Positions 11,346 through 22,038 of a DNA stretch of 64,000 nucleotides are shown here, piece after piece (the stretch's first letter is position 1; each line of letters starts with the position of its first letter). The notes beneath the pieces are model-generated. The model had not been told where the DNA came from. It searched no databases and saw only the letters and a program-made list of their open reading frames with translations. Location of the stretch: contig JAPNXP010000012.1 in assembly GCA_028753945.1 (NCBI GenBank), forward strand, positions 4,238,501 through 4,302,500, read 5' to 3'. Origin of the DNA: Hexactinellida sp. DTS-2022. Its lineage: Eukaryota > Porifera > Hexactinellida. The position numbers and the translations under genes are program-made.

Positions 11346-11719
11346 AATTAATAGTATAAATAAATTATCATTTGGATCAAATGTGGGTCAAAACTTTGTC
11401 TTTATGTAGGGTAAACTTGGATAATACATACTTATTCCATTCCATTACCGAGGGTGTACGTTATAACCGAGTTATACTGTATTTAATGTTGTCTGTTGAT
11501 CAATAATTATCACTTGTATGTATTAAACGATTGTTTTCGAAGAATTTGATTCTAATCACTTTACAATTTTTAAAATTTTACAAACACGAATTTCTTTACA
11601 ACTTAATCTCACCATATAAATTAAACAACAACTACATAATCTGTTTAATTTGTTTAAAACACACAACACAGTTGATAGAATTACAGTGTATAAGGACCAT
11701 ATATATTCTGACCAATAAG
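11346..11719. other. intergenic, nothing recognised
   Basis: AT-rich 3' flank of the DNAJB9-like gene. The short open frame at 11531-11740 has no credible features and overlaps the last exon on the other strand. Confidence 0.3.
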
Positions 11720-14246
11720 CTAGCTACATACAGTGTATGAAGTCCGACTGTTTCCGTGTGTTTGTGTGACTGTTTTGCATTTCCCGCCATTTCCACTCGG
11801 CGTACCTATAAATAGTTGGAAAATAGGTAAACTAACTATTCATGTTGACATCTAAAAATATTGTTTGTAAAGTCAGGTTCTGTTATTATGGACATTCAAG
11901 GGACCAATAATTGTGTTAGTAATAGAGACTTCATAATAAGCGAACTCAACTTAATACAAACACTATGAAAGTGATAACTTATTAAATTGGGACCATAAGG
12001 CTTGTTCATAATAAAAATATGTTCATAATAAGCAGACGAAAAATTATTCACAATAAGCAGACCTGACCTTATTGTAACTAATGAGATTCTACTGTACTTA
12101 CCGCTACCAAATCCGAATCCATCCATATTCCCAAAAAGAGAAAACTCATCAAATATTCCTCCATCATCTTGAGGATCTTCTTCCTCAAACAAATCAAAAA
12201 TATTATCGAAGTTAAATCCACCAAAAGATGTATCACGCTTGAAGAAATCATTGAAATTGAAATTGAAACTAGGACCTGTATGTTGGTTTATAATTCCATC
12301 TTCTCCAAACATGTCGTAGTTCTTACGTTTCTTTGCATCTGATAGCACTTCGTATGCTGTAAATAGCATTTGTAACAAGGAATACCTTATATGTAGACCA
12401 TCTATACATAGACCTCTGTTTTGAATTAAATATTATTACTCATAGATGTATAGACGGCAGGAGCATTTGTTGTACAGAATTTATAGACGGTATACAATTT
12501 TTAGTGTGCTTCTTCTAGTAAAAAACGTTATAGTAGGGTCCTACTATAGTTTTATACTATAAGTGCACACTATTGAATTTACCTCTGTCGGACTTCCGGC
12601 CGGCCGGCCGGCCGTACGCGATGGCCTGACTAAACCATTGGTGATAGAGATTTCAAATTCGGACAGGAGATATAGAATTTCCTGGAGATGATCACCTCGA
12701 AGCCTGATTTCTCAATTTCGCTTTTGTTCGTCAGTTATATCGAAATTTGTATTCTGGTCCAGTGACTCTTTAATAATTCGAATTAGTTATTGAAAATATA
12801 GAGGTTGTATTCTCCTAAGGATGTTCTTTCTATATATCAATTAAAATTATTAGGTCGCTAATCAATTCTACGTTTTATTAACGATTATTTACATAAATCA
12901 GCCATCTTCTCCATATTGTAATTACTCTATAGTATACTCAATACAATAGAACATATTACTACTATCTGCTAGGATAATGACTGTTATTGATTGGTTTGTA
13001 AGTGAATATGTGTTTCATACAAGTGCAATTGAAACACTTGGAAGTTGGAATATTTTACAAGTTGATGATGATGTCAATTTATTATTCAAGATAGTAACGT
13101 AAATACTAGCACGTATTCCTAATTTCTATTTGTAATAATTAATCTTTAATTAATTTAATTAAACATTTGAAGTCTTCACAATTCAAACATTAATTAAATT
13201 GTATTACATTAAGATGAAATGTAATTTGAATATTGAAATTCTAGTTAAATTAAACATTGGGGAAGTGTAATCAGAAGGAGCACACTCCCATCCCGTCTGT
13301 GAGGGTTTTTTTTGCTTAGTTTGTATGGCTTTCATAGACCGTCTACATATAAGGAAGCTCTTTATAATAAGGCATACCCAAAACACCTTTTAATATTAAA
13401 AAGACTTTTGTACACGTAATTTCACACAATTGACAGAATATTCAACAGATTCATTGAAATTGGGGTATATTTAGCAAATTTTTAGTCAATGAACTAAACC
13501 CAAATTTTGCCAGAATAACCAAATTTGAACTAAATTTCATAATTTATGCCCGATTAACCGAAACTTGCCCAATTATCCGAAAATATTCGTAATAGGTTCT
13601 ATTTGCATCATTTTGTTCCTGGAAAATGACCCATTAACCATTGCCTCATTAAGCGGAGTTGACCGTAATTATACTACAGTGGATACCGGATATAAAACAT
13701 CGTCGGGAACTACATAGTGTTCTTATAACCGGCATAAATTACTTAGAGGTATATGGAAACCGTTTTCCAATACTGTATAATGTTCTTATATCCGGTATGT
13801 TCTTATAACCGGTGTCCTTATATCCGGTATCTACTGTATTACTATAGGAACACCTTCCAATATCAAAACCCAGCTTCGCAAAGCGAATTTTTGCCAGTAC
13901 ATGAAAATCAGGCATAAGTAATTCCTAGTAACAATCAACAAATACTATAGGAACATACTCAGTGAACCTCATATACTCTATACAATAACTCACCATTAGC
14001 AATCTCTATAAATCTCTCTTCAGCATTATCCTCTTTGTTTCTATCCGGATGATATTTAATGGCTAATTTCCTAAACGCTTTCTTAATCTCCCTTTCAGAT
14101 GCTGTTTTCTGTACACCCAATAAATCGTAATAATTCCTACCTGCCTCTACTAAATGTTGCAAATATGAAAACTCAAAAACTATCAAATAGAGAAAGAATA
14201 TATTCCAAAACTGGGCCATTTTACACAAATTTAAAGGAAAATGCAA
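11720..14246 (-). CDS. DNAJB9: ER J-domain co-chaperone, DNAJB9/ERdj4-like, 3 exons, 197 aa
   Basis: Exons (minus): 14246-13994, 12356-12102, 11805-11720. Donors GTGAGT and GTAAGT and acceptors TTTACAG and TTTATAG keep phase 1 at both junctions, and the total is 594 nt with stop. The N-terminus has a hydrophobic signal segment (residues 10-30). The J domain follows (about 38-101: [23 protein letters not shown] at 66-68, FGEDGI). Next comes a Phe/Asp/Gly-rich middle ([34 protein letters not shown]). The third exon gives [19 protein letters not shown], which matches the conserved C-terminal CxTVT...GN...TYTxCS signature of ERdj4. The human protein is 223 aa. The role inferred from the family is to recruit BiP ATPase activity to misfolded ER clients. 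Intron 1 (1.6 kb) holds a family-C repeat and a TA-flanked MITE. A second in-frame Met at residue 10 could be the true start. Confidence 0.85.
12494..12740. repeat. family C dispersed repeat, in DNAJB9 intron 1
   Basis: Segments gtgcttcttctagtaaaaaa, ggtcctactatagttttata, the (ggcc)n-gtacgcgatggcctgac block and the following 120 bp recur in the same order at 61548-61935. The copy here has the empty site (agtgcacactattg) for the insertion seen in the other copy. Confidence 0.75.
13677..13837. mobile_element. Tc1/mariner-type MITE, 161 bp
   Basis: Inverted ends CAGTGGATACCGGATATAA and the complement of TTATATCCGGTATCTACTG, flanked by TA on both sides. It lies in DNAJB9 intron 1. A larger relative is at 25633-26144. 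Confidence 0.8.
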
Positions 14247-14783
14247 ACTTTGAGAACTTATTTTTCTTCAAATCTGTTTAGAAATCTATATAGTTGCACT
14301 ATACTAAATGTGGCTCAATCTGATTGGGTATTCACTATACAATAAGCATACTTTACGTTGCTATAGTGATTTCTGGTCGATTATAAGCATTTCAATGGAT
14401 TGTTCAAAACCACTTCATAATTACTACAATTATTGAAGTATTCGAAAGCACATTGCTTGATATACATGTACATACGATAATACATAGCGTATCCAAATCT
14501 AATTTGGTACAGTCAAAATTGTTTGCAAATCTAGTTATTTGAGGTGGTTCGTTGAATAAAAATTTATGAATTCTAGCTTAGAATATAATTAGAAAGGAAT
14601 ATTTATAATTGATGATAATAGATATACAAGTCCGATTTAGGTCAAAATTCGAATAAAAATTAGTTCGAAGTTATCTAAAGGTCTATCCTATAGGAGAATA
14701 ATAAAGAAAGTTTTTTGTAAACTTATTGTAAATTCTGTAGGAATTTATCTACGATATAGATCCGATGACACCAACAACAACAG
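14247..14783. other. upstream region of the DNAJB9-like gene
   Basis: No gene or repeat recognised; AT-rich. It should contain the promoter of the minus-strand gene, but no clear TATA or ER-stress element stands out. Confidence 0.3.
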
Positions 14784-15303
14784 CTAAACCAACTGTTGTA
14801 CCTCCACACACAAAATAATTTCACCTTTTGTTGCTAGGCCTGGTGCCCCCACACAGACACTAGCTTTTGTCACTAAAGAAGCTGCACCTACACCTAATTT
14901 CCCTGCAACTTCAGTCCCCGCAAGAGCGGTACCTGAAGCTCCAATAGTTGCTGTCGGAACAGCTGCTATCATTGCTGCGCTAGTTCGTTTTAGGACCATG
15001 GAAGCATACTCGTCTTTCGCTTCAAATACACCACATTTCCAGTGGCGTATCTAGGGGAAGGGGGGATTTGGGTGTTCAAACACCCCCCTAATAACTGGTT
15101 TCCAAAAGGGATATGTTGTTATTTATAATTTGGTACAACTGCACAATATTACACTCCTCCTACTATGTGACAAGAATAGCTGTACATCGATGTTTGAGCG
15201 TCTAAGATTTAAAAAAATCTGAAAGCACCCCCCTCACGATAATCCCGGATACGCCACTGATTTCAGTTTAGCTATAGCATTGGATAATGCAATGCGATCT
15301 GCG
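14760..15303 (-). pseudogene. Gly/Ala-rich hydrophobic coding relic, split by a MITE
   Basis: The minus strand carries an open segment 14999-14784 (SAAMIAAVPTATIGASGTAL ... GAPGLATKGEIILC). The frame continues upstream as GVFEAKDEYAS. Across the MITE at 15040-15259 it resumes in phase (DRIALSNAIAKLK) once one copy of the 5-bp duplication is removed. It then runs into a fragment of another repeat at 15304. The Gly/Ala-rich hydrophobic pattern and the GAPGLATKGEII stretch recall ISG12/IFI27-like small membrane proteins, but the match is short and I would not rely on it. Confidence 0.4.
15040..15259. mobile_element. hAT-like MITE, 220 bp, inserted in a coding relic
   Basis: Ends CAGTGGCGTATCTAGG and the complement of CCCGGATACGCCACTG. 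Direct flanks share ATTTC (5 bp); a full 8-bp duplication is not preserved. G/C homopolymers near both ends are typical of this family (compare 24088-24206 and 28378-28540). Confidence 0.75.
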
Positions 15304-15498
15304 CCTAAACAGCTTAACCACAAATCTCAGATTCTCAAAAGTGGTTCAATTGGACTCGCAATGGTTGATTACCTCATATACAATGCAAATAATAACAATA
15401 AGAGGCATAGTTTAGCTTAGAATGAAAATTAGATACTGGCCTTCTCGTTTCATGGCCTTCTCGGTGACATATTAAGCCGTATATTAAGTAGGCCATGC
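15304..15498. repeat. truncated arm of the CATGGCC fold-back family
   Basis: From cgcctaaacagcttaaccac to gtatattaagtaggccatg, this matches the right arms of the elements at 54974-56118 and 62061-62848. The left arm is missing. Confidence 0.75.
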
Positions 15499-15507
15499 AC
15501 CGGTATG

Positions 15508-16474
15508 CAGGGGCGCCGAGAGGTTTTGCGGGCCCCAGGGCAAACAATAATGATGGGCCTGTCACGAAAATTGGTCCGAGGGGACCAAATTTTTCATGAA
15601 ATTTGGTCCTTCTGTGGAAAATTGGTCCCTCTGAGGTTTGAGTTTATTTAGTTTCGGTATTTTCTAGATAGTAGCCTAGGCGATTTTTCGCCATAATGGG
15701 ACCCAAAACTTTATAAATAAGCCTGTCATTGGAAAATTGTGCCCCGAAAATTGTTCCTGGACCAAAATTGCATGGAAAACTGGTCCTAGAATCATTTTCC
15801 ATGGAATATTGCCCCCCAGGACCAATTTTCCCCGAAAAAATGGTCCGGAATCAATATTCGATGGAAAAATGGTCCTAGGACCAATTTTTTCGGGGACCAA
15901 TTTTCCATTGACAGGCACCTCTGGAACCTTTCCCAAACCCAAATGTTAATTGAATGAAATATAGTTAACTGATACTTTAATTATAAAGAGATAAGGAAAT
16001 CGTGTAAAATGAACATTTGGGTTTGGGAAAGGTTCCAGAGGGGCCTGTCAATGGAAAATTGGTCCCCGAAAAAATTGGTCCTTAGGACCATTTTTCCATC
16101 GAATATTGATTCCGGACCATTTTTTCGGGGAAAATTGGTCCTGGGGGCAATATTCCATGGAAAATGGTTCTAGGACCAGTTTTCCATGCAATTTTGTTCC
16201 AGGAACAATTTTCGGGTAACAATTTTCCAGTGACAGGCTTATTTATAAAGTTTTGGGTCCCATTATGGCGAAAAATCGCCTAGGCTACTATCTAGAAAAT
16301 ACCGAAACTAAATAAACTCAAACCTCAGAGGGACCAATTTTCCACAGAAGGACCAAATTTCATGAAAAATTTGGTCCCCTCGGACCAATTTTTCGTGACA
16401 GGCCCATCATTATTGTTTGCCCTGGGACCCGCAAAACCTCTCCGGCGCCCCTGCCCCCCCTCTTGGCGGCCCTG
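15508..16474. mobile_element. long fold-back hAT-like element, 967 bp
   Basis: Two arms of about 450 bp (15508-15955 and 16010-16474) are near-perfect inverted copies around a roughly 55-bp centre. The arms are built from many aaattggtcc/ggaccaattt short units. The ends start CAGGGGCGCCGAGAGG and finish with GGCGGCCCTG. Flanks CCGGTATG (15500-15507) and CCAGTATG (16475-16482) form an 8-bp target duplication with one mismatch. Apparent open frames inside are accidents of the repeat. Confidence 0.85.
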
Positions 16475-17433
16475 CCAGTATGTTTCAATTTATCTTCATA
16501 ATTTAGCACATTTAGTACTGTTGTATGACAGTTTACTACCATGACAGACTTACTACCTCTATTACTAGTACCATGGATGTTCTCTATCCATGACAGATTT
16601 ACTACCTTACATGACAGAATTACTACCCTTTGATCTTGACTTGACTATTACTATGCACTTTTAATGGTTTCTTTCTTTCTTTCTTCTACTTGATTAAATA
16701 CAAACAGCATGTATTCAATATAGGAAATGGTAATTCATTTATATTATTTATTCTACTCATCGATTTGAGAAAGTACACAAATTATAGTCTTGATTCAAGA
16801 AATTACATTACAATAATGAATATCTCTGAATATTCAAAGCTTGTGAATTTCTTTCCCATGTGATTTTGCCGAGCGATTTATTGAACTCAACAAAATTCGC
16901 GAGACGAAATTTTAAAATGCCAGCCTCAGGCTATCAACTTAGTGAAGTTATTGACAGGATACATTGTCGTACTACAACTTTTTTTTACACAGACGGCTTC
17001 AGCAATGCAATGATCATTGAGTAGAGGCTGTAGAGCGATACGGTTTTTGACAGCTAATATATTCTCAGATTCCCAATAGGTTATGTATTGTTAAATCCAT
17101 TAAAAGGTCGTATCTCCGATGTTAGAATAATTATCTATACCGTTCACAATGCTTTACATATTAATTAACCTAGTAAATAATGAATACGGGGAAGGCGGAT
17201 GTGATGGAAATGTCAATTATATAGATGATTGAGCAAGTCAAATTCAATAAATTTTTTAAAAGATACAAGTAAATACTTCCTATATTGAATACATGCTGTT
17301 TGTATTTAGTCAAGTAGAAGAAAGAAAGAAAGAAACCATTAAAAGTGCATAGTTATAGTCAAGTCAAGATCAAAGGGTAGTAATTCTGTCATGTAAGGTA
17401 GTAAATTTGAGGCGCATGCACTAGTCAGAATTT

Positions 17434-17760
17434 CGATGTTGTCACAAGTCAGAATATTGCTAGTTGTCACAAGTCAGAATGTTTTTTTGGACTGTTGTCA
17501 CAAGTCAGAATGTCTTTTTGGACTGTTGTCACAAGTCCGAATGTCTTTTTGGACTGTTGTCACAAGTCAGAATAGTTTTTTGGACCACTGTTGTCACAAG
17601 TCAGAATAGTTTTTTGGACCGTTGTCACAAGTCAGAATAGTTTTTTGGACTGTTGTCACAAGTCAGAATAGTTTTTTGGACTGTTGTCACAGTCAGAATA
17701 GTTTTTTTGGACTGTTGTCACAAGTCAGAATAGTTTTTATAAATTTTTGTTACAAGTGAG
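17434..17760. repeat. left tandem TIR array of the MULE
   Basis: About ten copies of TTGTCACAAGTCAGAAT separated by a T-run and ggactg. Units differ by single bases and in T-run length. Confidence 0.9.
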
Positions 17761-17928
17761 AATTATTATTAATATTTTCAAAATTATCATTTCCCTGAAA
17801 TTTTTTTCCGTATTGTAATTATAATGACTGTTTAATGAAATATTGATAAAGGAATGAAAAAACACAAAATGAAATTATAGCTTGTTGGATGGATAATGAA
17901 ATGGAAGAGAGAGTGAATTGATTGCCAT

Positions 17929-19542
17929 TTATGAAGTAAATATTTCAAATCGAGTTTCGATATTTGATCGACAAATTAGACAAGGTTGTCCCAACTCTAC
18001 AATTTGTTGGCTACAGCTTGAACAACAACTTGCATGGCGACATGGCATAAAAATCTAAGTTGTTGCTCGTGGAGAGAGACAAACGACACAACTATTTCCT
18101 TGATTAAGACTTTCATTAGGACTTTGATAAGGAGTTTCATTATCAGAATATTCTGAATCGCTTGAATGGTAACTGTCCTCTATAGATATTTTACCAATAG
18201 TATGACTGATAGCCTGAACATATTCCATTGGAGTAAAAATCCCTTCCCTTAACTTTTGTTTATGCATACTCCGACAATCATCGTTTCTGATTGCTTTCCT
18301 TTTCCTTTGCCTAGTAATTTCTTTTCCGAGACGTAAGCGACCTATTTCATTGTCGGTATCTTGAATAACCTCGTTTAGTGTATCAAGAAACGTCCATATT
18401 CTTGGATGGCAAGTTTTTATCATTGTTTTCAGCTTTGAATGATAGCTTTCGGCAGCATTATTCGTTGCTATATCTAATTCAAAAATAGAAAGTTCTTCTG
18501 AGGAAATTTGGTTCAGCCAACGCTTTTTAAAATATTTCACTAGTTTGTCAAGTTTCATCTTTGTAATATTATCCAATGTAGGCAGCTCGAGGAAGGTAAA
18601 GGAAGAATTAATGAGAGCAGCAGGTAGAAAAGGTAAGGCCATTAGATTTCTGATAAAATTTGCAACTTGTGGTTTGTCCTTAAACTCTTGGCTAAGCCCA
18701 AGCTTTTGTGTTTTGCCCCAAATTCGCTGGGTATAATGGAACCAACATCCAAAAATCCTCATTTGGGGATGAATTTCTCTAAAAGCATTCCTTGCTGCAG
18801 GTTCCCAATCGGACATGGAAGCGATGGGTGTAAATAGAGGGATATTTTCTTTGAGGCTTTCTAAAACAGCTTGATATAACTCTTGATTCTTTGCAGTCAA
18901 CAGGCAGTGAATTGCTGGTAAAGTGTTTCTTCCGACAGACACAAATATCGTCCAAAGTTGGAAGAATTGAACAGGGACTGTAAAGAAAGTACCATCAAAC
19001 TGTATGTTAGTAACTTCAGGCATGAAAGTTTTCATTTGGTCGGAAAAGAAAACCACTCCTATTTGGCCATTACGCGTGACAGTGAATTTGTGATAATCAC
19101 CCAAAGGTGTAGTTGATAACATCTCAGAGAATTCTGAAGCTGATTGAGGTATTTTTGGTTGCGAAGTCCTCCTTGCACGATACATTGCAGCTTCACATTC
19201 TGCGAAAGATATATCATGAGCAGATGGATCTGTTCTTGTTGCATCGTTAAATACTTTCCTCAAATTTGTTTGTGTGTGTTTGGCAAGGGTTTTACATTTT
19301 GTCTTTAGATCAAAGACATTTGATTGATAATCTTCATTACTGTGATGGTGCCGTGTTAATGGAGTAATTAATTCAGTTTCCCGATTTAGTCTGCTAGTTC
19401 CCTTGCAATCATTCTGTCTAAATAAAGCGCATTTCAGGTAAACATATTTTTCAGTGATTTTTGACCGAATATATTTATGTCCATCTGAAGTTGTAAACAC
19501 TTTTCCTTCACGACGTTTGTACTCTTGTAAAGTATATTCCAT
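17929..19542 (-). CDS. MULE transposase: FLYWCH-like finger, MULE DDE domain, RING split by an in-frame TAG
   Basis: ATG at 19542; the first stop is TAG at 18055-18057 after 495 codons. Residues about 10-68 form a FLYWCH-like DNA-binding finger (GHKYIRSKI ... YLKCALFRQNDCKGTS ... TRHHH). The transposase core has the expected acidic triad: D183 in IQFDGTF, D245 in SMSDWEPA and E365 in NNAAESYH, plus the C/H motif GCWFHYTQ (C266, H269). A basic stretch (RQRKRKAIR) follows. Just before the stop comes NSCVVCLSPRATT. The same frame continues after the TAG as IFMPCRHASCCSSC...PCLICRSN to a TAA at 17929-17931. Together these give CxxC...CxHxxCxxC...CxxC, a C3HC4 RING finger typical of inhibitor-of-apoptosis-type C-termini. 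The TAG may be a point mutation, a read-through site or an assembly error. No introns are needed. Confidence 0.88.
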
Positions 19543-19769
19543 ATTCGTTTATAAAACTTAAAATTAATAAATCAATTATATATTGCCTACGATTAGAGTT
19601 CAGAAATCGGCCTAATTTCAGTGACAAATCATAACGAATAATCTTCAAATGTATCAGAAGTGATGAAAATATATAACATGAATTGTATCTATAAGTGTGA
19701 AAAATAAATCGAAGAACTAAAACTAATTGAGGATTCTTAAAAGTGAGAACTGTGGTGAGAACAATGGAA

Positions 19770-20075
19770 AACTATTCTGACTTGTGACAACAGTCCAAAA
19801 AACTATTCTGACTTGTGACAACAGTCCAAAAAACTATTCTGACTTGTGACAACAGTCCAAAAAACTATTCTGACTTGTGACAACAGTCCAAAAACTATTC
19901 TGACTTGTGACAACTGTCCAAAAAAACATTCTGACTTGTGACAACAGTCAAAAAAAAACATTCTGACTTGTGACAACAGTCCAAAAAGACATTCTGACTT
20001 GTGACAACAGTCCAAAAAGACATTCTGACTTGTGACAACTAGCAATATTCTGACTTGTGACAACTCCGAAATTCT
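19770..20075. repeat. right tandem TIR array of the MULE
   Basis: The inverted counterpart of 17434-17760: about ten copies of attctgacttgtgacaa with cagtccaaaaa spacers. An 86-codon minus-strand open frame here is only the repeat read through. Confidence 0.9.
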
Positions 20076-20181
20076 GACTAGTGTAACTCCCCCGTAAATT
20101 TGTCATGGATAGAGAACATCCATGGTACTAGTAATAGAGGTAGTAAGTCTGTCATGGTAGTAAACTGTCATACAACAGTAC

Positions 20182-20735
20182 AAAATAGGGTACAATTTCA
20201 CTATCTTACCTCACCTAGATATTTTTGTGTTTTGTTAGAGGTTCTTTTTTTTATTGGATGGAGCTTTGAAAATATTGAGTATTGGTCGAAACAGGGAGAA
20301 TTCGGATAAAAATTGACTTAGTTAGGCCAAATTTTGTATTATAAGCCAAAATATATGGGAAACTTAAAATATAGCAAGATTATTTGGAATATCGAATTTT
20401 GTGGATAAACGCTTCCTTTTGATGAATGCCTATCGTTTTATTTTTATTTTTTTATTTTTTAATAAAAAATTTTTTTAATTTAAAGACTTGTTAAATTAGA
20501 ATAAACAGAATACGTAGTTGAAATGGCAAGTTATATCACAAGAAATCTTCTTACGAGAAAGAGAGAGAAGCAAATATTTGCAGTCTTACAGAATTGCTGA
20601 TAAAATCAGGAATAAATATTGAGATCAATCGACCGATTTTTCAACAAAGAAAAGATGGAAGAAAGTATAAAATAAACTGAGTGAAAATATGGAAACCGAG
20701 GGGAAAAACTAAAACAGAGAATAAGCATACTCTCA
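20182..20735. other. intergenic, nothing recognised
   Basis: AT-rich, with a long A/T homopolymer tract near 20440-20480. No gene or repeat unit resolved. Confidence 0.3.
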
Positions 20736-21390
20736 CTCATTTAACGGTTCCAACTCCCCATACAGAGGACAATCACCAAAATGCATATCGTCACATTCCT
20801 CACAGTATTTATACTGTGAGCAATGTGACGATATGCATTTTGGAGATTGTCCTCTTTATGGGGAGTTAGAACCGTTAAATGAGTTGTTGAAACGAACAAG
20901 AACATTGTTGACATTGAAATGGTTAATCTTTCTGTGTTCGATAGAAAGTTCTCTTTACAACAGAATCATTAAGAGTGCCACCATACGGTCCCATTCGTGT
21001 TCGGATTGGGATTGTCTCTCTCGCGAATATTCCAAGTCCCGCGTTTGGTATGGATGACATTCGGTACCTGACATTCGGTACCTGACATTCTTAAGCAGAT
21101 CTGTTTAGGAACTGGGATTGAAGAGAGGGAAATTCGTTTTCAGTTCCGTAAAAATAGCTTGACAAGACGCACGCGTATTCACACAAGAGTTAAATCACAT
21201 TCACATTAATTGGAACTCTACTATATTACAATGATCATAGTCTGTTTGCTTTGCTATCTAACTTTTGTGTGTCCTTTGATGTCTGATTCTGCTGATAGAA
21301 TTAGAAAATATTTTATTGCAAACTCTGCATCCATACGGCTTCTCTCCCGTGTGTATACGGGCATGTCTAGTCAGATTCGGATACCGACAA
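20736..21390. pseudogene. PRDM/C2H2 zinc-finger gene relic, partly inverted-duplicated
   Basis: 20811-20883 (plus) reads YCEQCDDMHFGDCPLYGELE. Its near-identical inverted copy (20736-20808, 4 mismatches in 73) reads CEECDDMHFGDCPLYGELEP on the minus strand, resembling the zinc knuckle before the SET domain in PRDM7/9-type proteins. Downstream in plus, about 20977-21055, VPPYGPIRVRIGIVS...IPSPAFG resembles the start of a PR/SET domain. About 21140-21200 gives worn zinc-finger linker residues (LTRRTRIHT). On minus, 21390-21256 encodes a recognisable C2H2 unit ([19 protein letters not shown] ... RIRHQRTH). Frames are broken and orientations mixed, so this is debris rather than a gene. Confidence 0.55.
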
Positions 21391-22038
21391 TTCGTTACAC
21401 GACAATTCGCTACTGATTTGATTGGTTGAATTCCACATTGTATCCACTTATATAAATATATTTAAAGTTAAAGTTTGTTTATTAAATATTAATCTTTGTT
21501 TTAACAATTTAGTTTGTTGTTTTTCGTTAAAATGTTATAATCGCCGATTTGTATTATTCAATGTCAATGTAAAATACTTCAATTGTTCAGACTTGTTGAA
21601 TCTAATTTATTAACGGAATGCTGCTCAACATAGTTAACTCCATTTGATCAAATGATCAAATACTCAGTTGGGTATTACTTTAAATGAAGAGTACAGGTGC
21701 AAAATTTAATTATGATTCTGATTCTCTTACTCCAGCAATTGCTGCCTTTGGAGGAGGATCTGATAACTCCTGTTTCTTCACCAACGAAATTATTGTTCTC
21801 ATGAACAAAACTCTTCTTGTGCCCCTCCCCCCCCACCCAGTGGATAAGGGTCCCTTTTAGGGTCCCTTGGACTTCGTTCTAAATTAAAACTAGTGTATTA
21901 GTGATTTAGTTCTAGCCAGTATATATGTTTAGCATAATTCATTTTTACTCCAGTACAATTATATTACAAATTGAGGGTTTGAACATTTTTTAATTGACAA
22001 CACTAACCTGATCATTAGGGTCCCATTTACCTAATAAT
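21391..22038. other. upstream region of SNAPC3
   Basis: AT-rich, no gene recognised. A C-run with ccccaccc near 21825 may be the worn end of a MITE. It should include the SNAPC3 promoter. Confidence 0.3.

Larger units (their letters stand above)
17410..20093 (-). mobile_element. complete Mutator-like element (MULE), 2684 bp
   Basis: The flanks GTAAATTTG at 17401-17409 and 20094-20102 are a perfect 9-bp target duplication, the MULE signature. Both ends share an inverted unique tip (CACTAGTCAGAATTTCG) and then arrays of a roughly 31-bp unit built on TTGTCACAAGTCAGAAT plus gttttttggactg: 17434-17760 on the left and 19770-20075 inverted on the right. One transposase gene lies between them on the minus strand. 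Length, TIRs and target duplication are all intact, so the insertion is probably recent. Confidence 0.93.
16515..20181. mobile_element. palindromic DNA element interrupted by a MULE
   Basis: Left arm 16515-16730 (GTACTGTTGTATGACAG ..., ending ttcaatataggaa) is repeated inverted in two pieces, 17276-17409 and 20094-20181. The MULE at 17410-20093 sits between these pieces. The centre (about 16731-17275) is AT-rich and non-coding as far as I can see. Confidence 0.8.

Noticed and set aside
15676-16542. Several 60-90 codon frames between 15.4 and 16.5 kb
   Set aside because: They come from the aaattggtcc/ggaccaattt units of the fold-back element and mirror one another on the two arms.
17434-17760. 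A CRISPR array (regular short repeats)
   Set aside because: The spacers are near-identical T-run/ggactg segments, the arrays are inverted at both ends of a MULE, and the genome is eukaryotic.
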